Part shown: positions 32,238-40,230 of the stretch, one piece after another
Numbering within the stretch: position 1 is the first letter of the stretch
How the letters are laid out: the number at the start of each line of letters is the position of its first letter
Source of the DNA: Actinomycetes bacterium
Lineage (GTDB): Bacteria > Actinomycetota > Acidimicrobiia > Acidimicrobiales > Acidimicrobiaceae
DNA: 64,000 nt
Direction: 5' to 3'
Assembly: GCA_021822605.1 (NCBI GenBank)
Contig: JAKAQL010000001.1
Coordinates: 19,895 to 83,894 of the forward strand
Made by a program: the position numbers and the translations under genes
The notes under the pieces: model-generated
What the model was told of the DNA's origin: nothing
Database searches by the model: none
The model's input: the letters and a program-made list of their open reading frames with translations, nothing else

Positions 32238-33599
32238 ATGCTACGCAAGCTCGGGCTCGTATCATCGTCGGTCGCTCTTGCTTCCTTGGCTGCACTGGCT
32301 GTGCCGGGTGCAACGGCGACAGCATCGTCTGCATCTTCTGTAGTACCCATGATCGAGGTAGGGCCAGTCATCAAATCAGTCTCCGCATCACCGCCAACCG
32401 CATCGTATTGTGAGACTAACTATGACATTGCCTGCTATGGTCCAGCACAGATGGCTGCTGAGTACAACTATCCGGTCAGCGATCAAGGTCAGGGTCAGAC
32501 CATTGTAATCTTCGACTCCTACGGGAGTCCAACGATTCGCGCGGACCTTGCGCATTTCGATGCTGCCTATGGCCTCCCTGCCCCAGCCGCTTTCAACATC
32601 TACCATCCTGAGGGTAATGTCGTGCTCAACTACGATAATTTGCCGTCTCCCGCCAACTACCACTCGAAGCAATTACAGACTGAGGTGAGTTGGGCCTATG
32701 AGACGACTTTGGATGTAGAGTATTCACATGCAATGGCACCCAAAGCCACCATTGACTTGGTGACTGTTCCAGTCAACGAGACCGAAGGGGTACAGGGTCT
32801 CCAGAACCTCGAGAAGGCACAAGCGTGGGCATTAGCCAATCTGCACGCAAATATTTGGTCGGATAGCTGGTCAACCACCGAACAGTCATTCCATAACTCA
32901 GCGGTCATCGAGGGTTTGAATAAGCTCTATGCGGAGGCTGCGGCCAAGGGTGTGTCGGTATTCTTCGCTGCCGGTGATAGTGGCGTCGCCAACACCAACA
33001 AGCAGGGAGTGACCTACCCTTACCCGACCGTTAATTTCCCAACGTCTAGTCCTAATGTTATCGCAGTCGGAGGAACTCAGATCGGTTCAGAGCCGACCTC
33101 AATCACTTCGCATGTAACGGAGCAGGTCTGGAATGATGGCTATGGAGCCGGTGGCGGGGGCTATTCGTCTATCTTTCCGGAGCCAAGCGATCAGGTGGCT
33201 GCTGGTATTCCCGATCCTACGGGCATGAGAGGGGTGCCAGATGTCTCCTATAACGCCGCGGTGATCTCGTCGGTGTTGATCTATGAGAGCTTTGATCCGA
33301 TCAATGGTGCTGGTTGGGTGCCGATTGGTGGAACGAGCGCAGCAACTCCTCAGTGGGCGGCAGTTGATGCTGATGTCCAGAGTGCGCTTGGAAGCCAGGG
33401 ATTCTTGGCCCCGAAGCTTTATCAGATCTATCAGTCGCCGTCGCTCTATGCTGAGGCGTTCTATAACGTCACGACCGGGAATAACTCCTTCGATGGCATT
33501 ACTGGCTACTCAGCCACGACAGGATGGAGCGCCGCGGCAGGGCTCGGTACTCCGAATGTAAGTGGCCTCATTACAGCCCTTGGGAGCCTCTCGTCCTAG
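32238..33599 (+). CDS. Secreted S53 family (sedolisin-type) acid peptidase
   Basis: 453 residues. A signal peptide (about 1-30, MLRKLG start, hydrophobic core, then ATATAS) is followed by a linker with two cysteines (58 and 66). The catalytic domain begins already at about residue 67 (CYGPAQMAAEYNYPV). The triad is visible as Glu155 and Asp159 in AYETTLDVEY and Ser367 in GGTSAATP, with oxyanion Asp247 in FFAAGDSG. Sedolisins are serine-carboxyl peptidases active at low pH, fitting an acidophile. Two oddities: there is no N-terminal prodomain (normally 150-200 residues), and the C-terminal calcium site looks lost, with Asn410 in FYNVTTG and Ser431 in GWSAAAGLGTP at the positions where Asp ligands are usual. 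Confidence 0.92.
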   Translation: MLRKLGLVSSSVALASLAALAVPGATATASSASSVVPMIEVGPVIKSVSASPPTASYCETNYDIACYGPAQMAAEYNYPVSDQGQGQTIVIFDSYGSPTIRADLAHFDAAYGLPAPAAFNIYHPEGNVVLNYDNLPSPANYHSKQLQTEVSWAYETTLDVEYSHAMAPKATIDLVTVPVNETEGVQGLQNLEKAQAWALANLHANIWSDSWSTTEQSFHNSAVIEGLNKLYAEAAAKGVSVFFAAGDSGVANTNKQGVTYPYPTVNFPTSSPNVIAVGGTQIGSEPTSITSHVTEQVWNDGYGAGGGGYSSIFPEPSDQVAAGIPDPTGMRGVPDVSYNAAVISSVLIYESFDPINGAGWVPIGGTSAATPQWAAVDADVQSALGSQGFLAPKLYQIYQSPSLYAEAFYNVTTGNNSFDGITGYSATTGWSAAAGLGTPNVSGLITALGSLSS

Positions 33600-33628
33600 C
33601 CAGATTTTGCGGGTGATCAAGTTGGTCC

Positions 33629-33655
33629 GCGGAGAGTTCCTGATGAACTCTCCGC
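33629..33655 (+). terminator. Hairpin 1 after the sedolisin gene
   Basis: Perfect 11-bp stem GCGGAGAGTTC / GAACTCTCCGC with a five-base loop, 30 bp after the protease stop. The following bases are pyrimidine-rich (TACCTCTGTCTCC) rather than a pure T run. Confidence 0.6.
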
Positions 33656-33704
33656 TACCTCTGTCTCCCCAACGGGGGTTGACACGGGTCGGGAAGCAAA
33701 TTCT

Positions 33705-33728
33705 GGTGAATCTCCTCCGAGATTCACC
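33705..33728. terminator. Hairpin 2 before the E1-like gene
   Basis: Perfect 10-bp stem GGTGAATCTC / GAGATTCACC with a tetraloop CTCC, 46 bp before the next start codon. Two strong consecutive hairpins in 175 bp may be tandem terminators or an mRNA leader element of the downstream gene. Confidence 0.5.
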
Positions 33729-33773
33729 GTGGCGAGAGTCGGCGGGTGAGAAAGCGCCCTAGGGTGACTGTCC

Positions 33774-35252
33774 ATGGCCTTTCGATCTCGTCCGCTGACA
33801 CGTTTCCAAGTTGAGCTTGCCACTCCAGAGCTCGAGGAGCTCGCCCGGCGATACTGCTGGCTTAGGTATCTGCAGACTCTCGGGGTCTATCGACGAGCTC
33901 CGCTCGCGCTACTTGGCCTCGCCCAGGGTTTGCGGGGCCCCTTGGGTCTCGGCATCGCATCAGATCTCGATGCACTTGTCGTGGGTGGGGCGTCGCCACT
34001 TCAACACCTCTACCTTCCACAACCTGCATCGCTGGTCGATGCCATCGCGATGGGTCTGCTGGCTAACGGTCACGCAGATGCGATACTCGGGGAGCTTCGA
34101 AGCAACGAGACCCCAATTGCCCAAGTAGAACTGCTCGGCGAGGCGGTGCGGTTGGGCCTGCGTTTGGTGCTGATCGCAGAGGAGAACGAGACGCAAGCGA
34201 TCGATGCAGCGAGATCGCTTGGCTGGCGCATTGAGCACCTCAGCGGTGGTGACCTGCTCGAGGGATGGAGTCTCGGACGTGCTCTCTGGCGTGGCTTGGA
34301 AGGTCTTGGTGGCCCGGTCGTCGTTGTTGTTGATGGACATGTTGACACCTTCGAGATCGCGGAACTTGGCTTAATCGCGCCGCAAGTACTCGAGCGCTTT
34401 GATCGGGAGGCGATCGAGGCTGCAAGTCGGCTTGCCGATGATCCGCGTCCTGAACTCGCGCGAAGGGCAGCAAGACAACGGTTGGCTACGACCATTACTG
34501 AATCACAACCCGAGACACTGCAAGAGCTTGCTGCGCTGCTTGTGACACAAGTTGGCGCTGGATCCGTGGTGGTGTCCAATGAACATGTTGAGCATCTAAG
34601 AGATGAGCAGAGGGAAGCGTGGATCCAGCTCAGTGACCCCAGCTTCCTGGCAGGGGCGTTGGTTCGGTGGGGAGGATTTCCGGTCGTTATCGGGTCAGTG
34701 AGACCGCCATCGCATGCGGTCAGTGGTGCTCTCACCATCACCACTGATAGAGATCTCCGTCCCGGGAGTGCCGGCGTCCTTGTGGAGAGCCAGGAAGAGT
34801 TTCTCTACTTTGTGAACCGACTTCTGGGGGAGGAGGCTCCGGCGACCCATGACTATCTCGTCGTGCCTGGCCGGTTCGGCCGGGATGGGTTCGGGCGTGT
34901 TGAAGAACCAACGGGGCGTTGGCTACGTCCGCCACGTGATCTTACGGTGATCACCTGGGGTAGGGGTGTTCAGGTCGCGCTTCAAGCCTGCACCTTTCTG
35001 GGAGATGCTGCACGCGACGTTGGCGTATTGGAGCTACATCAACCTGGACTGGTGGATGAGAAGCTCATAGCTCAGGCTATGGGAGCGCGGAGAGTCTGCG
35101 TTCTGTACGACAATACCCCCGATGTGGGTTACCAGCTTGTGACCTATATTCAGGAGTATTTCTTTGCGCAGTTAAGTGCGCCGGTGTTGCTGCGGGCTGC
35201 CAGACCTGGGCCAGGGCCGATTGCAGTATTGCTGCGTGGGTTGCTCGCTTAG
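33774..35252 (+). CDS. Degenerate 2-oxoacid dehydrogenase E1-like (fused alpha/beta) protein
   Basis: 492 residues. The first half follows the E1 alpha fold: SLVDAIAMGLLANGHADAIL in place of the pyruvate-dehydrogenase AVGAALSAKY segment, then GLRLVLIAEEN and a GWRIEHLSGGDLLE segment equivalent to the substrate-entry VDGND. The thiamine-diphosphate motif is broken: GDG has become GEL and the closing NN has become EN. The second half (about 255-490) resembles E1 beta, ending with a transketolase C-terminal domain (DLTVITWGRGVQVALQA, then ELHQPGLVDEKLIAQAMGARR). It is probably not a normal TPP enzyme; it could be a regulatory or structural homologue. The call rests on fold-level similarity. Confidence 0.6.
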   Translation: MAFRSRPLTRFQVELATPELEELARRYCWLRYLQTLGVYRRAPLALLGLAQGLRGPLGLGIASDLDALVVGGASPLQHLYLPQPASLVDAIAMGLLANGHADAILGELRSNETPIAQVELLGEAVRLGLRLVLIAEENETQAIDAARSLGWRIEHLSGGDLLEGWSLGRALWRGLEGLGGPVVVVVDGHVDTFEIAELGLIAPQVLERFDREAIEAASRLADDPRPELARRAARQRLATTITESQPETLQELAALLVTQVGAGSVVVSNEHVEHLRDEQREAWIQLSDPSFLAGALVRWGGFPVVIGSVRPPSHAVSGALTITTDRDLRPGSAGVLVESQEEFLYFVNRLLGEEAPATHDYLVVPGRFGRDGFGRVEEPTGRWLRPPRDLTVITWGRGVQVALQACTFLGDAARDVGVLELHQPGLVDEKLIAQAMGARRVCVLYDNTPDVGYQLVTYIQEYFFAQLSAPVLLRAARPGPGPIAVLLRGLLA

Positions 35253-35460
35253 ATTCGACTAGTGTCGCTTGCCGGAAATTCCACCAATAAGGAATTTTGA
35301 ACCCTCGCTCCTGATTATCCCAGTTGGTATCTACTCGGGTAGGGGATTGGTTATGGGAAAGCGAGAAGAGCAATCAACAGACGAGGATCGTGTAAGGAAC
35401 GTCGGTGGGCGCCTGATCCTCTATTACATGTCGCTCTCAAAGGAGGAGCGAGAGCGTTGA

Positions 35461-36603
35461 GTGGCTCTTGTTCCCCAACAACGGCCCCTCAAGCCCAGCT
35501 ACGTCGTGCCAGATCGCTTTGTTGTGCAGATGAGGGGACGGGGGACCAACGAGATTACCAGAAACTCTCACTATCAGCTCAAACAGTAGATACGTGGCCA
35601 AGACGGTTCTCGTTGTTTGGGGTCTAGACCACAGCTACCCCGCGAGGTCCTCCGTTGAGGAGCTCTAGCTGGACGTATTCAAGAAGTGCCTGCCTACAGT
35701 AGGCATGTAGACAGGCCACTCAACTGGGGTGGGGCACATTTGGAGAGGGAACTTCGGTCTAGACACTCTCGGATGCACCAAGATCTGGGACTCCAAGAAC
35801 CCATGGGGATGACAAGATCGCAGAGATCTTCAAACTCACTACCACGACTGATCCCCCGGATGCTTCGACCAATTGGTCAACCAATACGATGGTAGCCCTC
35901 GCTGGTGTCTCTCCTTCTACAGCTGCTGTGGATCTGGCGAACCTTTGGGCTCAAACCTCACATGGTTGAGAGCTTTACCATCTCCAATGACCCTGAGTTC
36001 ATGTGAGAAGGTCAGAGACGTTGCTGGAATCTGTCTGAATTCACCAGAAGCGCAGGATCGTCCTCTCGCCTTGGCGAGAAGACTCGGAGTGCAACAAGCT
36101 CTGAATCGTACCCAGCCGACGCTCCCCATGGTGCCAGGGGTGGCTCTCACGTCGAACGACCGAGTACAAGCGAAATGGAATCAGCAATCTTTACGCTGTC
36201 CTTGTTGTCGCCTCCGGTAAGGCCATCACCAAGATGACGAGCGCCCATAGGGCAGTTGAATTCATTTGAGTTCTTAGAACTCATCGATCGACAAGTACCC
36301 AAGGAGCTGGGGGTTCACGTCGTTCTCGATAACTACGCAGCCCATTAGACCGAATCGGTTCGCATGTGGCTCCTTACTCACCCTTGCTTTCCAGTTCCAC
36401 TTCACCCCTACGTATGCATCGCCGATGTTCCAGGCAGAGAGGTGATTCCGAGCTCTTACCACCAAGTACCTCCAGCCCAGCGTTCATCACAGTGTCACCG
36501 AACTCAACCGAGGGATTACCAAGTGGGCCAAGGCCTGGAACGAGAATCCCAAGCCCTTCATCTGGACCAGGAGCGCCGACGTGATCTTCGCATCGAGGCG
36601 TAA
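35461..36603 (+). pseudogene. Decayed IS630 family transposase
   Basis: Fragments of an IS630 DDE transposase can be read in order across all three plus frames. They are an N-terminal HTH remnant and WPRRFSLFG near 35595-35625, DDKIAEIFKLTT with STNWSTNTMVALAGVSPST near 35815-35925, EKVRDVAGICLNSPEA and ALNRTQPTLPMVPGV near 36005-36150, LYAVLVVASGKAI near 36195, VPKELGVHVVLDNYAAH (the second catalytic Asp) near 36295-36345, then QFHFTPTYASPMFQAER and ITKWAKAWNENPKPFIW to about 36565. At least five frameshifts and several in-frame stops separate them, including a stop right after DNYAAH. No intact terminal inverted repeats were found. It sits directly upstream of the catabolic island. Confidence 0.8.
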
Positions 36604-36725
36604 ATACCCAGAACCGCTAGTTATGAATGGAACATCTGAGGAGGGACGCGAGGGAGCGGTAGCATTAGTTTACGAGTGTTCGTTGCCCTGCACCAGCGAT
36701 GGCATGGTTTCCATTACTGCTGTAG

Positions 36726-36739
36726 TGCAAACGATTGTA
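36726..36739. promoter_or_regulatory. Putative LacI-family operator O1 (upstream of Mo-hydroxylase gene)
   Basis: TGCAAACGATTGTA, an imperfect palindrome with the central CG usual for LacI-family operators, 80 bp upstream of the hydroxylase start. It matches the two sites at 41303 and 41599 at 12 of 16 bases (against the best site) and lies in the only promoter region of the hydroxylase-lacI unit. Confidence 0.6.
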
Positions 36740-36819
36740 GGTTACACTGAGAGAGCGAGACATGGTTGTGGCAGTGACGCAGGGTGGTCTGTGTGCGGAG
36801 CTAGGAGAGGTGCGTAACC

Positions 36820-39138
36820 ATGGGTACTGAACTGTCGAGGGGCGGTATCGGCGCGCTCCGTAGTCGACAAGAGGATGTCGAGTTGCTTAGCGGTACTCGC
36901 AGGTTCGTCGACGATCTCGTCTTTCCTGGTACCGCCTTCATGCGCGTGGTACGATCTCCTGTGGCGAGCGGTCAGCTTGAACCATTAGACCTCGCAGAGG
37001 TGCGGAGAATGCCAGGAGTGATCCTGGCCGCAGATGCCGTCAGTGATCCAGATCTTCGAATCGTTGTACCTGCCCCGATCGTCGCGGGTGCGGACGTTGT
37101 ACCAAAGGGAATACCAACACTCGCCGCTGGTCGGGTTCGTTTTGTGGGGGAACCAGTGGCGGTTATCGTAGCGACCAGTAGGCGAGCTGCTGAGGACGCA
37201 GCTGATCTTGTGTACCCCGTGATAGAGACGGATGCCGGTGTCTACACCCTTGACGATGCGATGGCAAGGCGAAGGTTGGTTCACGACGATCTATCGGACA
37301 ACATCCTGGCTCGCTGGTCATCAGAGGTGGGCGGGGTCGATACAGCGCTTCGCATGGCACACCGATTGGTCTCAGTGGAGCTGTCGCTGCCTAGGCTCGT
37401 AGCAGTGCCGATGGAGCCAAGGGGCTGCGTCGCTACCGCAGACCCGTCGACTGGACGATTGACCCTCTATGCATCGGCCCAGGATCCCCACCGGCCTAAG
37501 CAGCAACTCGCGGCAGCACTAAACCTCAGTCCAGCAGATGTGAGGGTCGTGGTGCCCGCGGTGGGTGGTGCGTTCGGCTCGAAGGGAGCGATCGCGCCTG
37601 AGCATGTATTGGCAGTTTTGCTCTCGAAACGGCTTGGTTGCCCAGTCAAGTGGATTGAGGATCGGTCAGAGAATTTTCTCGGTGCCTACCAGGGGCGTGG
37701 CATGCAAGCGAAAGTCACCATGGGTTTTGATCCCGATGCAAGCCTGACGGTATTGACCGCCGAGATCGAAGCTGATATGGGTGCCTACCTCTATCAGAGT
37801 ACTCCGGTGCCCGCCATCACTGCCGCAACCCTGATGGGCGGTGTCTACAGTCTCAGCACTGCTCGAGTCGAGATGGTTGGTTTGGCAACCAACCGGGTTC
37901 CAACTGGACCCTACCGTGGTGCCGGTCGACCAGAGGCAACTTATTTTGTCGAGCGCACCCTTGACGTTGCCGCGAGGGAGCTAGGACTCCATCCGATGGA
38001 GCTGAGAAGACGTAACCTCATTTCGGAGGGACAATTCCCATACAAAACGGTGACTGGACTGACCTACGATTCTGGTCGCTATGGTAGCGCACTTGATCGA
38101 CTGGAGGCGCGAATGGGCCGATCTGTTGCGGTGGCAGCGGAGCATCAAGACGTCGTACTCGGACGAGGTTGCGCTATGTACATAGAGAGGGCAGCGCCCG
38201 GTGGATGGGAGAGTGCGGGTGCGATACTCGCTGAAGATGGTAGGGTAGTCCTGCGATCAGGTGCGAGCGATCATGGCCAAGGACATGCGACGAGCCTGGC
38301 TCAGATTGTTGTCAGTACTCTCGGGATACCTTTTGACCAGGTACTGGTTCAACAGGGCGATTCAGACTACGGAGACGGAGTAGGAACTTTCGGCTCAAGG
38401 TCCATGGCGTTGGGCGGCGAAGCTGCTCGACTGGCTGCCCGCGGGCTTGGGGCGAAACTGCTCGAATTGTGTGCTACGTTGCTCGAAGCCGATGTGCGCG
38501 ACCTTGTCAACGCTGGCGATCATATCTTTGTTCGCGGCAGTCTCGGATCGAGAGTGCGATTGTCCGAACTTACGAGACTGGCGCGCAATGAGGGGATATT
38601 AGGACCTTCGGAGTTAGTTTCATTTGCCACTCGGAGTCAGGTGACTGGTCCTGTCTTTCCGTATGGTGCCTACGGGGCAGAGGTGGCACTGGATCCAGAG
38701 ACAGGTGTTGTGCGTGTGCGAAAGATCATTGCTATCGACGACGCGGGCACCATAATCAACCCACTCCTTGCGGAAGGACAGGTCATGGGATCGACCTTGC
38801 AGGGTGTAGGTTCAGCCCTCTTCGAGCAGGTCATAGTGGATGAGGTTGGTCAACCGTTGACGACTAGCTTGATGACCTACCTTGTCCCAACGGCACCTGA
38901 GGCTGATTATGAGCTTGATAGTAGTTTTCTTGAAACCCCCACACCATTAACTCATTTGGGTGCAAAGGGAATCGGTGAGAGTGGAACGATTGGAGCGCTG
39001 GCAGCTGTCTCCAACGCCGTGGCGAATGCACTGTGGCAGTTGGGAGTGACCGGCGTTGTGCATCCCCCCTTTAGTCCTGACAGCATTTGGACTACGATTA
39101 AACGTAGTCGACAAGCGATAGCCGGCGGAGATGACTGA
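36820..39138 (+). CDS. Xanthine dehydrogenase family molybdopterin-binding (large) subunit
   Basis: 772 residues, normal length for the Mo-cofactor subunit of the xanthine oxidase/aldehyde oxidase/CO-dehydrogenase family. It has an N-terminal ald_Xan_dh_C hammerhead (about 22-140, starting with LSGTRRFVDD), then the MoCo domain with GGAFGSKG, VPTGPYRGAGRPEA (the form II/hydroxylase version, not the CoxL CSFR loop), SDHGQGHATSLAQI, and the catalytic Glu720 in GAKGIGESGTIG. These enzymes hydroxylate N-heterocycles, aldehydes or ketone-type aromatics with water as oxygen source. Oddity: neither the FAD (medium) nor the [2Fe-2S] (small) subunit is encoded anywhere in this window. It overlaps the LacI-family gene by 8 bp, so both are one unit. 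AGGAGAGG gives a good ribosome binding site. Confidence 0.92.
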   Translation: MGTELSRGGIGALRSRQEDVELLSGTRRFVDDLVFPGTAFMRVVRSPVASGQLEPLDLAEVRRMPGVILAADAVSDPDLRIVVPAPIVAGADVVPKGIPTLAAGRVRFVGEPVAVIVATSRRAAEDAADLVYPVIETDAGVYTLDDAMARRRLVHDDLSDNILARWSSEVGGVDTALRMAHRLVSVELSLPRLVAVPMEPRGCVATADPSTGRLTLYASAQDPHRPKQQLAAALNLSPADVRVVVPAVGGAFGSKGAIAPEHVLAVLLSKRLGCPVKWIEDRSENFLGAYQGRGMQAKVTMGFDPDASLTVLTAEIEADMGAYLYQSTPVPAITAATLMGGVYSLSTARVEMVGLATNRVPTGPYRGAGRPEATYFVERTLDVAARELGLHPMELRRRNLISEGQFPYKTVTGLTYDSGRYGSALDRLEARMGRSVAVAAEHQDVVLGRGCAMYIERAAPGGWESAGAILAEDGRVVLRSGASDHGQGHATSLAQIVVSTLGIPFDQVLVQQGDSDYGDGVGTFGSRSMALGGEAARLAARGLGAKLLELCATLLEADVRDLVNAGDHIFVRGSLGSRVRLSELTRLARNEGILGPSELVSFATRSQVTGPVFPYGAYGAEVALDPETGVVRVRKIIAIDDAGTIINPLLAEGQVMGSTLQGVGSALFEQVIVDEVGQPLTTSLMTYLVPTAPEADYELDSSFLETPTPLTHLGAKGIGESGTIGALAAVSNAVANALWQLGVTGVVHPPFSPDSIWTTIKRSRQAIAGGDD

Positions 39139-40180
39139 TACACAACGTACCAAGCGAGCGACGATTCGCGATGTAGCGCGAGTGGCGGGCGTACACCCAA
39201 GTACCGTTTCGCGTGCCCTTGGACGAGATGGGCAAACGATTGCATTGGTCAACTCCGACACGAGGGCCAGGATTCTCAGGATCGCCGAGGAGCTCAATTT
39301 TCGTCCTGATGTGGCTGCCCGAACGTTGAAGACTGGGCAATCGCATACAGTAGGAGTGCTCCTGCCTGATTTAACGAACCCACTTTTCCCTCCTATCGTG
39401 CGCGGCCTCGAGGACCGGTTTGCAGAGGACGGGTTCGTTGTACTCTTGGGCAACACGGACGATGACGCGTTGCGTGGTGAACTAGTCCTTGAGGGCTTGT
39501 TATCCCGAGGAGTCGACGCCCTGGTGGTTGCTACTGCCCGTCGCAGCGGAACTCAGTTTCTCGAACTTAGCCGTCAGGGTATGCCAATAGTGCTGATCAA
39601 TCGTGTGTTTGATGATCAGCTTGTGCCGTCGGTGGCCACCGATGAGGTTGCTGGCATTCGAATGGCGGTGCAGCACGTCCATGCTCTCGGTCACCGTAAA
39701 ATTTTACATTTGGCTGGCCCACAAGACTTGTCAACTGGCAAAAATCGCTACCGAGGTTATCTGGCCGAGATGAGTAGCCTTGGCATGCAAGTGGATGATT
39801 CAATGGTCTGCTTCGCGAACCTCTACTCGTCCGAGGAGGGGAAGCGATGTGCTGAGGAACTATTAGGGCGCAGTCATGACCGCCCAACTGCGATTGTCGC
39901 CGCCAATGACATGCTCGCGATTGGCTGTTATCAAGCGCTTGATGCGATTGGTCTGCACTGTCCTGCTGACGTTGCGATTGTTGGTTTTAATGACGCACCA
40001 TTTTCCGATCTTCTCTCCCCGCCATTGACATCTATCCGCTTTCCTCATTATCAAGTGGGTTTTCAAGCTGCACAGTTGGTCCTAGAGCGCATCGCCAACC
40101 CATCAGCCCCCATCAAGGTAATTTTCCTCCCACCTGAGTTAGTCATTCGAGGATCGACTGGTTTAGCGCTCAGTAGTTGA
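39131..40180 (+). CDS. LacI family transcriptional regulator
   Basis: 349 residues: an N-terminal HTH (about 11-60) with ATIRDVARVAGVHPSTVSRAL and the hinge region ARTLKTGQSHTVGVLLPDL, then a periplasmic-binding-like ligand domain (about 65-340) with NPLFPPIVRGLED, the effector-pocket AANDMLAIGCYQAL and VGFNDAPFSDLLSPPLT. LacI proteins usually repress catabolic genes until their small-molecule inducer binds. Being coupled to the Mo-hydroxylase, with three similar LacI-type palindromes around it (36726, 41303, 41599), it most likely controls this whole island including itself (inference). Confidence 0.92.
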   Translation: MTDTQRTKRATIRDVARVAGVHPSTVSRALGRDGQTIALVNSDTRARILRIAEELNFRPDVAARTLKTGQSHTVGVLLPDLTNPLFPPIVRGLEDRFAEDGFVVLLGNTDDDALRGELVLEGLLSRGVDALVVATARRSGTQFLELSRQGMPIVLINRVFDDQLVPSVATDEVAGIRMAVQHVHALGHRKILHLAGPQDLSTGKNRYRGYLAEMSSLGMQVDDSMVCFANLYSSEEGKRCAEELLGRSHDRPTAIVAANDMLAIGCYQALDAIGLHCPADVAIVGFNDAPFSDLLSPPLTSIRFPHYQVGFQAAQLVLERIANPSAPIKVIFLPPELVIRGSTGLALSS

Positions 40181-40230
40181 ACCGCTGGACAGCTCCCGCG
40201 TCATCGTCAGTTGCAACCTCACAGCAACGA

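Noticed and set aside
35269..35460. Small plus-strand gene with hydrophilic C-terminus
   Set aside because: Only the last 35 codons look protein-like and no good ribosome binding site precedes them; possibly part of the IS region.
36820..39138. CO dehydrogenase CoxL
   Set aside because: The active loop reads PYRGAGR, not the AYxCSFR of form I CO dehydrogenase, and coxS/coxM are absent.
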